Part shown: positions 6,720-14,854 of the stretch, piece after piece
Layout: each line of letters begins with the position of its first letter
Position numbering within the stretch: position 1 is the first letter of the stretch
Source of the DNA: UBA6136 sp041178325
GTDB taxonomy: Bacteria; Pseudomonadota; Gammaproteobacteria; Methylococcales; Methylococcaceae
DNA length: 22,905 nt
Assembly (NCBI GenBank): GCA_041178325.1
Contig: JBEGVN010000090.1
Span: forward strand, 1-22,905
Reading direction: 5' to 3'
Program-made: the position numbers and the translations under genes
Notes under the pieces: model-generated
Databases searched by the model: none
What the model was told of the DNA's origin: nothing
What the model saw: the letters and a program-made list of their open reading frames with translations, nothing else

Positions 6720-8963
6720 TCAATCGCTCATTTTCTCACGTTCCATGGCCTGCGCTTCAACCACCTGACCAAAACTCAATCCGGCATCGTTGAGCGGAAG
6801 CCACTCTGGGATAAGGACCTCCAAGCCGATCTCGTGGGCCCGTTGCTGGATTTCCATAGTCAAGAGGTTGTTCTGGAAGACGCCGCCTGTAAGCCCCAAC
6901 AGCTTAATACCATGCTGCTCTCGGTATTTCAGGGCAAGATCCACAACCGCCTGAGCAATGGTCGCGTGAAAGATTGATCCCCGCTCTGCGGGTGTTTTTT
7001 GGGTGTCCAGCAAAATCGGTATCAAGGGTCGCCAGTCCCATCTTAAGAGCCCTTCGCCTTCATCTCGGAGTGGCAGAGGCACCGCTGTTGCACCTGCCAT
7101 CGATACGGCTTCGAGCATCATCGCCGCCTGCCCCTCGAAGGACTGTTGCCGTGAAACGCCAGTCAAAGCGGCTGCCGCGTCAAATAGGCGGCCCATCGAG
7201 GAGGTTTCAGGCACCTGAATACCCTTTTCAAGCCACGCCAAAATGGCTTCAGCACCGACTGGCGCATCACGCCAAAGGCATCCTGACTCAAAGGCCACGG
7301 CCGTCCCCATCCGCCAAGGTTCCCGACTGGCCCGATCCCCCCCGGGGAGTTTCAGACGACGAAGGCTCGCGACCCGCTTCCAATGGCCTGGCTGACCCCA
7401 AAGGGCCTCCCCCCCCCAAAGCGTTGCATCAGGACCGTAACCCAGGCCGTCAAAAGTAAACATCAGCATCGGCCCGGTTTGCATCATCTCCGCATAGAGG
7501 GCCGAAGCATGGGCAAAGTGATGAGGGACTTTGATCATAGGTAAGCCCAAACTGTCCGCCCAGAGCGCGGAACGATAATCTGGGTGCGCATCACAGGCGA
7601 TGCGATCGGGGACAAGACCCATAAGGGAGGAAAGATCCCGGATCACCTGACCGAAAACCTCAAGGCTGGAGGATGAAGAAAGATCACCCAAATGCGGGGA
7701 TATGACCACCCGGTCTTTATGGGCAAGCGCCACGGTGTTTTTAAGGTCACCTCCCAAAGCCAGAAGACAACCGGCCAGAGGCTGGCGCAGAAGCTGAATT
7801 CGAGGCGCAATGCCACGACCCAATCGAAGGGGTCGAAAACGCCCTCCAATGAAGCGAAAAACGGCATCATCCGCCGGACGATCGATGGGACGGTCATGAT
7901 GGAGGAAACCATCGGCAATTCCATCCAAAGCAAGTTCGGCATCCGCGCTATTGGTTAGGATGGGTTCTCCGCTGAGATTGGCGGACGTCATGACCAAAGG
8001 CCCCTGAAACCCCTCAGCCAGAGCATGGTGGAGCGGAGAATCTGGAAATATCAGCCCTACCTCAGCAAGACCTGGGGCCACTTCGTTGGCGATTTTTGGG
8101 GCCAAACGCTTGGGAACCAAGACCACCGGGCGCGCTGAATCCATTAAGTGCGAAGACCAGGGCGGTGAGATCTTCTTGAGATGATTGGAATGAACCAGCA
8201 CCGCGAACGGCCGGTCAGGCCGGTGCTTACGCACCCTTAAAGTTCTGACTGCAGGAACCGAACCTGCATCGCAAACAAGGTGGTAACCCCCAACACCTTT
8301 AACAGCCAGAATCCCGCCTCGATTCAGCAATGCAAGAGCAGCCGGAAGCGGATCCTTCGGGTTGCCATGTCCACTGTCCTTCGATGAAAAGTAAATCTTC
8401 GGCCCACACTCGGGGCAGCAGATATTTTGGGCGTGATACCGGCGACTCGAAGGATCTTGATATTCACGCAGGCATTTTGGGCAAGGCGGAAAGTCCTTCA
8501 TAGCCGTCTGGGCACGATCCAGAGGAAAACCGCGTATCAGGGTATAGCGCGGGCCACATTGTGTGCATTGCGTGAACAGATAGCCATAGCGCCGGTTTTG
8601 GGGATCTAAAACCTCATCGAGACAGGCAGGGCAGACTGCCTGATCGGGCGGCAGAACCCGGTTTTCGCTATTCGCCGCACGACTTTGGATGATCGTAAAT
8701 CCCTCAACGCCAGAAAGATCGGCACGTTCAACCGCGATCTGGCTGATCGAGGCCAAGGCGGGGCTTTCGTTCCAAAGGCTTTGGAGAAAGGTCTCAACCG
8801 CCAGAGGCTCGCCTTCCACATGGAGTTCGACTCCCCCACCCTGATTCAGGACCCAGCCTGAAACCCTGAGGCGTTCTGCAAGACGAAAAACAAAGGGGCG
8901 AAAGCCCACACCCTGGACTTGCCCCTCAATTCGAATGTGCCGTGCAATGCGATCTGCCGGCAT
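6720..8963 (-). CDS. hypF: HypF, carbamoyltransferase for [NiFe]-hydrogenase maturation
   Basis: HypF makes thiocarboxamide on HypE from carbamoyl phosphate and ATP, the source of the cyanide ligands of the [NiFe] centre. At 747 residues all domains are present. These are an acylphosphatase domain (1 to about 95, VQGVGFRP), two CX2CX18CX2C zinc fingers (Cys111/114/133/136 and 161/164/183/186), a YrdC-like domain (about 195-375) and a Kae1-like domain. The Kae1-like domain shows the metal-binding HHFAH near residue 478, FTFDGLGYGPDATLWGGE and GLTGGVFQNNLL. No key residue looks lost. It starts 13 nt after the propeller-protein gene. No other hyp or hydrogenase gene is in the window, so its partners must lie elsewhere. 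Confidence 0.97.
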   Translation of the reverse strand: MPADRIARHIRIEGQVQGVGFRPFVFRLAERLRVSGWVLNQGGGVELHVEGEPLAVETFLQSLWNESPALASISQIAVERADLSGVEGFTIIQSRAANSENRVLPPDQAVCPACLDEVLDPQNRRYGYLFTQCTQCGPRYTLIRGFPLDRAQTAMKDFPPCPKCLREYQDPSSRRYHAQNICCPECGPKIYFSSKDSGHGNPKDPLPAALALLNRGGILAVKGVGGYHLVCDAGSVPAVRTLRVRKHRPDRPFAVLVHSNHLKKISPPWSSHLMDSARPVVLVPKRLAPKIANEVAPGLAEVGLIFPDSPLHHALAEGFQGPLVMTSANLSGEPILTNSADAELALDGIADGFLHHDRPIDRPADDAVFRFIGGRFRPLRLGRGIAPRIQLLRQPLAGCLLALGGDLKNTVALAHKDRVVISPHLGDLSSSSSLEVFGQVIRDLSSLMGLVPDRIACDAHPDYRSALWADSLGLPMIKVPHHFAHASALYAEMMQTGPMLMFTFDGLGYGPDATLWGGEALWGQPGHWKRVASLRRLKLPGGDRASREPWRMGTAVAFESGCLWRDAPVGAEAILAWLEKGIQVPETSSMGRLFDAAAALTGVSRQQSFEGQAAMMLEAVSMAGATAVPLPLRDEGEGLLRWDWRPLIPILLDTQKTPAERGSIFHATIAQAVVDLALKYREQHGIKLLGLTGGVFQNNLLTMEIQQRAHEIGLEVLIPEWLPLNDAGLSFGQVVEAQAMEREKMSD

Positions 8964-8976
8964 CCCATGGGATGAA

Positions 8977-10176
8977 CTAATGGGAAGCCTTTAAGGAAGT
9001 AGACTTGCCTTGTGGCTCCTGAGCCCGCGCAAGCCTCTCAAGATTCCAGACTTTCGCACCATCCCAGCCCACGGAGACCAGCCGTCCCCCAGCACCACAG
9101 GCCAAATCCTCTATGGGCCCCTCGTGTGCGGCAACGCGGGCAATGGGCAAGGGTGAGCCCTCAGGATCCCAAAGGTAGATAAAGCCGATATCGGTCCCGA
9201 TCAGAAGTTGGCCATTTTCACTGTTTCGGCAAAACTTGATGATTGTCCCTTCAAGGTCGCGAAGCTCGCCCAGGAGTTGACGCGATTCGGTATCCCAGGC
9301 TTCAAGTACCCGACCATTGGTGTGTGCTACGACTCGTCCATCTTGGCTCAACCCCAACAAGGGTCGCTCGGTATCTACGCCCCCCTGACGCTGCAGGCCC
9401 AAGCCTTCCGTATCCCAAACCCAAAGCTCCCGGTCTCCCGCAGTCAGAAAGTACACCCCACCATCACGGCTTTCCAAGAACGCAATCGATTTGACCCCAT
9501 CATGATTCCCCCGAAAAAACTTCTGGGTCGCCGGATTCCAGAGCCCGACAGGACCATCACCACGCCAGCCAAGCCAGTTGTTGTCGGGTGAAAAAAGAAC
9601 CGTCTTGACGTCGTAGCCATCGACCGCCTGCTCTGAAATCTTGGTTTCGCTACTGAGCTCCCACATGTAAAGTCGCCCGCCTTCCTCGCCGCCCGTGCCG
9701 GCAGCAACCCGGCGACCATCGGGGGCCAAAGAGAGGGTCTCTACCTGAAGACGCCCCTTGGTGCTGGAGAACGTATTTTCACCGAAAGAGGCGCGGTGCC
9801 CGGTTTCAGACTCCCAGAAGTCAGGGCCTTTGCCGGTCGTTGCGAGAATCAGGTGGCCATCACTTGAAAAGGACGGCAGGGTGATCGCAGCCCTCTCCGG
9901 AAGATGGTCCCTCGATAGCCGGGAGAGGAGGCCCTGGGCCCGCTGGAGATCATCCAGCGCTTTTCGGGCGTCCTCCTCTTTGGGGCAGCCCTGACACTGC
10001 CTCAAAAAGGCCGCATAGGCCTCTACCGTGTTGGCTTTTTGCGCGAGGAGCCAGGGATCTTTGGATTTCTCGCGGTGATGGCTGTAACGCATACCGGCAT
10101 AGATCAGGATCAAACCGAAGGCGATCGCAAAGAACCAAGTCAGGAACCGTTCGAGTGCGTCAAGAAACGCTTTCAT
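8977..10176 (-). CDS. Membrane-anchored WD40-like seven-bladed beta-propeller protein
   Basis: A 399-residue protein with one N-terminal hydrophobic segment (about 11-28, no cleavage site seen) and a charged, possibly helical linker (35-90). A propeller then runs to about residue 385. I count seven blade-like repeats with the pattern SPDG...LW-D/N (for example LAPDGRRVAAG, FSPDNNWLGW, LWVWDTEG, LEAWDTES, IYLWDPEG, AKVWNLE), which would close a seven-bladed ring. Such proteins act as protein-binding scaffolds. Partner and side of the membrane are unknown, although few positive charges follow the helix and a CQGC motif sits in the linker. It lies between the alpha-CA gene (49 nt away) and hypF (13 nt). 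Confidence 0.78.
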   Translation of the reverse strand: MKAFLDALERFLTWFFAIAFGLILIYAGMRYSHHREKSKDPWLLAQKANTVEAYAAFLRQCQGCPKEEDARKALDDLQRAQGLLSRLSRDHLPERAAITLPSFSSDGHLILATTGKGPDFWESETGHRASFGENTFSSTKGRLQVETLSLAPDGRRVAAGTGGEEGGRLYMWELSSETKISEQAVDGYDVKTVLFSPDNNWLGWRGDGPVGLWNPATQKFFRGNHDGVKSIAFLESRDGGVYFLTAGDRELWVWDTEGLGLQRQGGVDTERPLLGLSQDGRVVAHTNGRVLEAWDTESRQLLGELRDLEGTIIKFCRNSENGQLLIGTDIGFIYLWDPEGSPLPIARVAAHEGPIEDLACGAGGRLVSVGWDGAKVWNLERLARAQEPQGKSTSLKASH

Positions 10177-10225
10177 CTTCGATCACCCCGTGCTGCGTCA
10201 CAGCCTCAAAAGGCTTGCCGTCCTG

Positions 10226-11011
10226 CTATTTGTTCTTAACCAGCGTACGGGTATTGAGTGGCTGAAGCTGCCGGTTGTTCCCAAAGTAGAAGCTTTTGAG
10301 CTGATCATATTGCCCTGGGGAGATGGCCAAGGGCGTCTCGTAAATGTACCAGCCGACCCCTGCGCTACAGGGGGGCGTCGTCAACGAACCACTGTAGGTG
10401 AAAAAGCGACCATTACCGGTGGGTAAAAGCTTTTTAAGGTTGATAACCACCGAGGACTTGTTGTGTGTCTTAACGCCTGGCGTATTCGGCATGTTATCGA
10501 GAATTTTCTGAAACTCGCTATTGCTTGCGTTAGCCAGCGTCACAAAAACCCCCAAAACAGCCAGGCGCCCATCAACCCGGGCATGGACAAAGTGCATTTC
10601 TGCGCTGTAGAGGGCCCCGTTGACGGCATGCTCAGCCGGCTCATGCACATGAAGCTGAATCAAGTCGTAACTGTCTTTTCCGATCTTCAGCGTTCCAGCG
10701 TTCAAATCCCCGGCGTAAGGCTGAACTTGAATACCGTAGCCGGTGTTGAAGTAGTCACCGGGGAAAGGCTGCCAGTTGACCGTCAGACCATTAAGGATCC
10801 TCTCGGTCTTGGTCGTTCCGATATCCACGGGCGTTTGGGTGGTGCCGATGGTGCATTCGGCATAGGGGTAATTGCTCGGCGGCGGAGTCGCCGAACTGGT
10901 CAATGCCCCCCAGTTTTGGTCAGTGTAATTCCAGGCTGGATCTGCCGCCTCTACCTGACCCGATACCACGGCAAAACCCATCAAAAAAGCGAGCGATAAA
11001 TGGTGACGCAT
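10226..11011 (-). CDS. Periplasmic alpha-carbonic anhydrase
   Basis: Zinc enzyme for reversible CO2 hydration. I place the start at the ATG ending at 11011 (AAGGGA upstream, then a clear signal peptide with likely cleavage after SGQVEA), not at the in-frame upstream codon at 11053, which lies inside the previous gene. That gives 261 residues. Zinc ligands are His121, His123 and His140; the supporting Gln119, Glu127 and Thr211 are present, as are Cys53 and Cys215, the usual disulfide pair of bacterial alpha-CAs. The segment NTGYGIQV aligns with NNGHAFNV of human CA II, so the proton-shuttle His64 position holds Tyr92. The small exported-protein gene ends 25 nt upstream, so the two are probably co-transcribed. 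Confidence 0.95.
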   Translation of the reverse strand: MRHHLSLAFLMGFAVVSGQVEAADPAWNYTDQNWGALTSSATPPPSNYPYAECTIGTTQTPVDIGTTKTERILNGLTVNWQPFPGDYFNTGYGIQVQPYAGDLNAGTLKIGKDSYDLIQLHVHEPAEHAVNGALYSAEMHFVHARVDGRLAVLGVFVTLANASNSEFQKILDNMPNTPGVKTHNKSSVVINLKKLLPTGNGRFFTYSGSLTTPPCSAGVGWYIYETPLAISPGQYDQLKSFYFGNNRQLQPLNTRTLVKNK

Positions 11012-11036
11012 GGCGTTTGTCCCTTGATTTGGCAAT

Positions 11037-11276
11037 TTAGCAGGTGTGTTCACGGCAGTATTCCTTCATCGAAGGCCGAGAAGGATCGCTCTTCTCATTT
11101 TCAGATCCCGCACCGTTCGGGGGGGGCACAACGCGGGGGGCGGGTTTAGGATCTGCCGGGGTTGCGGCCTCAGGCACGCTTTTGAGGGGAGCCGTTTCAT
11201 TTGAGGACTCAACAGCCAGCGCAGGCATTGCAGCCACGATAAGGGTCAAGCTAAAACACGTCATGAGCCATCGCAT
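11037..11276 (-). CDS. Small exported proline-rich protein with C-terminal CX4C
   Basis: A 79-residue protein that I cannot assign to a named family. It has a clean signal peptide (residues 1 to about 21, cleavage after PALA) and a proline-, alanine- and charge-rich, probably unstructured middle. The tail ends in KEYCREHTC, with the last residue a cysteine (CX4C). The start is well supported: GGAG sits 8 nt before the ATG ending at 11276. It is the first gene of a probable two-gene unit with the alpha-carbonic anhydrase. The tail could form a disulfide, bind metal or dock to a partner; this is inference. Confidence 0.72.
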   Translation of the reverse strand: MRWLMTCFSLTLIVAAMPALAVESSNETAPLKSVPEAATPADPKPAPRVVPPPNGAGSENEKSDPSRPSMKEYCREHTC

Positions 11277-11408
11277 GATTTTTTCTCCAAGTTAGTTTCT
11301 TCATCAAGGCAGCGACCCCATGAGAATCGACGCCTCCCCAGGCATAGTTCACAACAAAATCAGCCCCGTTGTCCATTCTTCTGGTTTGGGGAGGACGTTG
11401 AATATGCG

Positions 11409-12209
11409 TTAGCCGGCTTCCCGCTCAGCAATCGCTCTTCGCCATTCAGAAAAAAAGGCAACGTCCGGTGCTGCAACAACGGAACGTCCAAGGACGCCAG
11501 GAGCAAACAAAGGTTCTCCCTCAAGGGTTTCGGCAATCCCGCCGGCTTCAAAAAAAATGAGCGCGCCGGCGGCAAAATCCCAGAGTTTCTGGCGGCCATG
11601 GAGGTAGGCGTGGAATCGGCCGGCAGCGAACCAGCACCACTCAAGCGCTCCAGCCCCAGTGTAACGCCAGGAACCAACGGGGGCTCTTTCTGCCATCCCG
11701 CGAGCGAGCGGCTTGGGCAAGCGCTTGAAATCAATCATCGCTACACAACGATTGAGGGGAACCCGAACGGGCTCGACACGCAGGCGTCGGCCATTCAGCC
11801 ACGCGCCCTCGCCACGAAGGGCAGAAAAACACTCATCCCGGTTAGGATCGTAAACCACGCCGGCAACCGGCTGAGAGCCCTTGAGAAGGGCGAGTGAAAT
11901 GCAAAAGTAAGGAAAACCAACAGCAAAGTTATTGGTGCCATCCAGCGGGTCAAGACACCAAAGATATTCATCTTCCCGGCTAGCAAGCTCTCGTTGCGTT
12001 TCCTCGTCCATCTCCTCCCCAAGGAGCGTGGCCGCTGGATAGAGCCGTTCCAATTCCTTGACGAAGCGGCGCTGTACTTCGATATCTGCTTCACTCACGA
12101 CACTGCCATCGGGCTTGTATTGCCAGTGCGTGTTGTTAAAGCGCGGCATGAGCTCTTCGCGGGCTACCTGCCGAACCAAGGCTTCAAGGGTATTGAGATC
12201 AGGACGCAT
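11409..12209 (-). CDS. Inositol monophosphatase family phosphatase
   Basis: A 266-residue Mg2+-dependent phosphatase of the SuhB/IMPase/HisN superfamily. The metal-binding residues are intact: GEE (Glu65/Glu66), DPLDGTNNF (Asp87, Asp90) and WDFAAG (Asp211). The family-typical YKPDGSVVSEAD (about 31-42) is also present. The substrate cannot be read from sequence; inositol phosphate, histidinol phosphate or 3'-phosphoadenosine phosphate are all possible within the superfamily. It follows trpC by 17 nt with no good ribosome-binding site of its own, so it is probably translated from the trp transcript. Confidence 0.9.
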   Translation of the reverse strand: MRPDLNTLEALVRQVAREELMPRFNNTHWQYKPDGSVVSEADIEVQRRFVKELERLYPAATLLGEEMDEETQRELASREDEYLWCLDPLDGTNNFAVGFPYFCISLALLKGSQPVAGVVYDPNRDECFSALRGEGAWLNGRRLRVEPVRVPLNRCVAMIDFKRLPKPLARGMAERAPVGSWRYTGAGALEWCWFAAGRFHAYLHGRQKLWDFAAGALIFFEAGGIAETLEGEPLFAPGVLGRSVVAAPDVAFFSEWRRAIAEREAG

Positions 12210-12226
12210 GGAGGGGCCTGACCGCT

Positions 12227-13030
12227 TCAGGTTCCGAAGAGCTCTGCGAGTTTTTCGCCCGGATTTTCAGCCCGCATAAAACTCTCACCCACCAAAAAAG
12301 CGTGCACTTCATGGCTTCGCATCAAGGCAACATCCTCAGGAGCCAAAATGCCACTTTCCGTGACGACCGTACGATCACCTGGAATGAGGTCCAGAAGCTC
12401 AAGGGTGTTGTTCAGACTGACCTCAAACGTTCGAAGGTTCCGATTGTTGATGCCCACCAAAGGCAAATCCAGTGCAAGGGCTCTTTCCAACTCAGGCCGG
12501 TCATGCACCTCCACCAGGACATCCATCCCGAGATCTGCTGCAAGCGTCGACAGTCGCTTAAGGTCCTGATCATTCAAGGCCGCAACAATCAGTAGAATGC
12601 AATCAGCGCCAATTGCCCGCGCCTCAGCGACCTGATAGGGATCAACGATAAAGTCCTTGCGGATGACCGGCAGCCGCGTCGCAGCACGCGCTTCCTCAAG
12701 ATATCGCTCACAGCCTTGGAAAAAGTCACAATCGGTGAGAACCGAAAGGCACGCGGCCCCGTGCGCCTCATAGCTTCGGGCAATGGCTGCAGGATGGAAA
12801 TCAGGCCGGATCACTCCCTTGCTGGGTGAGGCCTTCTTGATTTCGGCGATGATGGCCGGCTTCCCCAGGGCCAATCGGTGTTTGATGCTTGCGATGAATC
12901 CCCGAGGCGCATCTTGCGTTTCCGCTCGGCGCAGCTGCTCGTCCAACGGCACGCGGACTGAGCGTTCTTTGATTTCCTCGGCCTTCCGCTTCAGGATCTG
13001 GTTCAGGATATCGGGGGTTGGTTCTGACAT
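12227..13030 (-). CDS. trpC: Indole-3-glycerol phosphate synthase
   Basis: Fourth step of tryptophan synthesis from chorismate: closes the indole ring of the carboxyphenylamino-deoxyribulose phosphate. The protein is a cytoplasmic TIM barrel of 267 residues, the normal monofunctional length. Diagnostic motifs are IIAEIKKASPSKG (catalytic lysines), VIRKDFIVDPYQV, LVEVHD, GINNRNLRTFEV, VTESGI and FLVGESFMRA. The ATG at 13030 has a GAGG upstream. It follows trpD by 15 nt in the trpGDC order. Confidence 0.98.
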   Translation of the reverse strand: MSEPTPDILNQILKRKAEEIKERSVRVPLDEQLRRAETQDAPRGFIASIKHRLALGKPAIIAEIKKASPSKGVIRPDFHPAAIARSYEAHGAACLSVLTDCDFFQGCERYLEEARAATRLPVIRKDFIVDPYQVAEARAIGADCILLIVAALNDQDLKRLSTLAADLGMDVLVEVHDRPELERALALDLPLVGINNRNLRTFEVSLNNTLELLDLIPGDRTVVTESGILAPEDVALMRSHEVHAFLVGESFMRAENPGEKLAELFGT

Positions 13031-13045
13031 GGATGGCCTCAGGAA

Positions 13046-14083
13046 CTAGGATGCACTATGGCCCCTGGAACGGGATTGGGTAAAACGAATCAAGGCCTCG
13101 AGTTTCATCGCCGCAGCGCCTGAATCGAGGACCAGTCTTGCGCGATCGACACCCGCTTTCAGCGTTTCGGAAAGGCCCGCCACATAGATGGCAGCCCCGG
13201 CATTCACAGCGACGATGTCTCGGGCAGGTCCGGGTTCTCCTGCGAATACGCCACGAATGACCGCGAGACTTTCTTCAGCGCTCTCAACAGAGAGACTTTC
13301 AAGTGATTGACGCGTCACGCCTAGTGATTCAGGGGTGATGACCGAGGTGGTGATCGATCCATCCTTCAATTCCGCGATGCGGGTGGGCGCTGCGATACTG
13401 ATTTCATCAAGCCCATCTTCGGCATGAACCACCAGAGCATGCTCGCTCCCGAGACGGGCCAGGACCTCGGCAAGAGGCTCAACCCAGGAGGAACTGAAAA
13501 CCCCCAAAACCTGGCAACGTGCCCCAGCCGGATTGGTCAATGGCCCCAGCAGATTAAAGAGCGTACGAATTCCGATCTCACGCCTTGGGACAGCCGCGTG
13601 CTGCATTGCCGCATGGTGGCGCTGCGCAAAAAGAAATCCAAGACCAACTGTTTCGACCGCCTCCCGGACATCGTTCGCATCAAGATCCAATCGAACCCCA
13701 GCAGCCTCAAGAAGATCGGCGCTTCCGGAGCGACTGGAAACCGAACGACTTCCATGCTTGGCGATCGGAACCCCGGCTGCTGCAGCAACAAAGGCCGCAG
13801 CTGTACTGATATTGAAAGTATGCGCCCCATCGCCGCCGGTACCACAGGTATCAACAAGGCGGTGAACCGGAATATCGACGCGGGTTGCAACGGAACGGAT
13901 CACTTCTGCAGCCGCAACCACCTCATCCACCGTCTCGCCTTTAACCCTGAGCGCGACCAAGAAGGCACCAATCTGAGCAGGCGTCGTCTCCCCTTCCATT
14001 ATGGCCCGCATCACATCACGCATTTCAGCATGACTCAAACTCGTCCCTTCAACGAGCAGTCCTATGGCGTTACGAATATCCAT
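13046..14083 (-). CDS. trpD: Anthranilate phosphoribosyltransferase
   Basis: Transfers phosphoribose from PRPP to anthranilate, the second step of tryptophan synthesis. The 345-residue length is normal. The PRPP-binding DTCGTGGDGAHTFNIS, the KHGSRSVSSRSGSAD loop and LLGPLTNPA are all present. The ATG at 14083 has no clear ribosome-binding site; it lies 36 nt after the trpG stop codon and may rely on coupling to upstream translation. Confidence 0.98.
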   Translation of the reverse strand: MDIRNAIGLLVEGTSLSHAEMRDVMRAIMEGETTPAQIGAFLVALRVKGETVDEVVAAAEVIRSVATRVDIPVHRLVDTCGTGGDGAHTFNISTAAAFVAAAAGVPIAKHGSRSVSSRSGSADLLEAAGVRLDLDANDVREAVETVGLGFLFAQRHHAAMQHAAVPRREIGIRTLFNLLGPLTNPAGARCQVLGVFSSSWVEPLAEVLARLGSEHALVVHAEDGLDEISIAAPTRIAELKDGSITTSVITPESLGVTRQSLESLSVESAEESLAVIRGVFAGEPGPARDIVAVNAGAAIYVAGLSETLKAGVDRARLVLDSGAAAMKLEALIRFTQSRSRGHSAS

Positions 14084-14119
14084 GGCGTTTGCGCGACCGG
14101 GTGAGACCGTTTTTAAGGC

Positions 14120-14698
14120 CTACCGATTCAGGAAATTGGCCAGAAGATCGTGACCCTGTTCGGTCAGAATCGACTCTGGATGAAACTGGACGCCTTCGAT
14201 ATCGAGGGTCTTGTGGCGAACCCCCATGATCTCGTCAATGCCACCCGCTTCCGTCTGGGTCCAAGCCGTCACTTCGAGACACTCCGGAAGCGATGATTGC
14301 TCGATAACGAGCGAGTGATAACGGGTCGCCTGAAAGGGGTTGTTCAGCCCCTTGAATACGCCGATGTTGTGGTGATGCACCATGGAGGTCTTGCCATGCA
14401 TGATCGATTTGGCATGAATGACATTACCGCCAAAGGCATAGCCAATGCTCTGATGCCCAAGACATACGCCAAGAATAGGGTAGCGACCCGCGTAGCGCTG
14501 GATCGTCTCAACCGAGATCCCTGCCTCCTTCGGAGTACAGGGCCCAGGAGAAATGACAATTTTCTTGGGGTTCAGCCGCTCAACATCCTCAACAGTGATC
14601 TGATCGTTGCGAACCACCTCCACCTCGGCACCCAGCTCAGCAAAGTACTGGACCAGGTTGTAGGTGAAAGAATCATAGTTATCGATCATCAGGAGCAT
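14120..14698 (-). CDS. trpG: Anthranilate synthase component II / PabA glutamine amidotransferase
   Basis: Class I glutamine amidotransferase (192 residues) that hydrolyses glutamine and feeds ammonia to TrpE, and in many bacteria also to PabB for folate. The N-terminal IDNYDSFTYNLVQYF, the nucleophile motif LGVCLGHQSIGYAFGG and the closing GVQFHPESILTEQGH supply the Cys-His-Glu triad. The ATG at 14698 has AGGA about 10 nt upstream; a second ATG three codons later is possible. It heads the run trpG-trpD-trpC-phosphatase. No trpE is adjacent: the next gene upstream is divergent. Confidence 0.96.
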   Translation of the reverse strand: MLLMIDNYDSFTYNLVQYFAELGAEVEVVRNDQITVEDVERLNPKKIVISPGPCTPKEAGISVETIQRYAGRYPILGVCLGHQSIGYAFGGNVIHAKSIMHGKTSMVHHHNIGVFKGLNNPFQATRYHSLVIEQSSLPECLEVTAWTQTEAGGIDEIMGVRHKTLDIEGVQFHPESILTEQGHDLLANFLNR

Positions 14699-14854
14699 AG
14701 AGCATCAATCCTGTGGAATCTCGGGGGGTCACTTGCTGAAGCCCGCAGCGGGAAGCCCAAAGTTTCCCCAGTCGGCAAGGGTGCACTTGCGCCGTCAAAG
14801 TGCGAGTCGTTAAATAGCCATTTTCCCCCATTACGCGCCCTGTTGAAACCCCAC

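Noticed and set aside
10202..10215. Terminator after the alpha-CA gene (AGCCT-N4-AGGCT)
   Set aside because: The stem is only 5 bp and there is no T-run on the minus strand.
11251..11376. 41-residue minus-strand frame beginning MDNGADFVVNYAWGG, between the phosphatase and the small exported protein
   Set aside because: It has a start codon but only a weak ribosome-binding site, no recognised family, and overlaps the better-supported exported-protein gene in another frame.
13585..13890. Several overlapping 70-120 residue frames on both strands inside trpD
   Set aside because: Out-of-frame by-products of a GC-rich coding region; no start signals or domains.
13424..14104. 226-residue open frame on the plus strand opposite trpD
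   Set aside because: It is antisense to a clear trpD with all motifs and has no recognisable domain or ribosome-binding site; a shadow frame.
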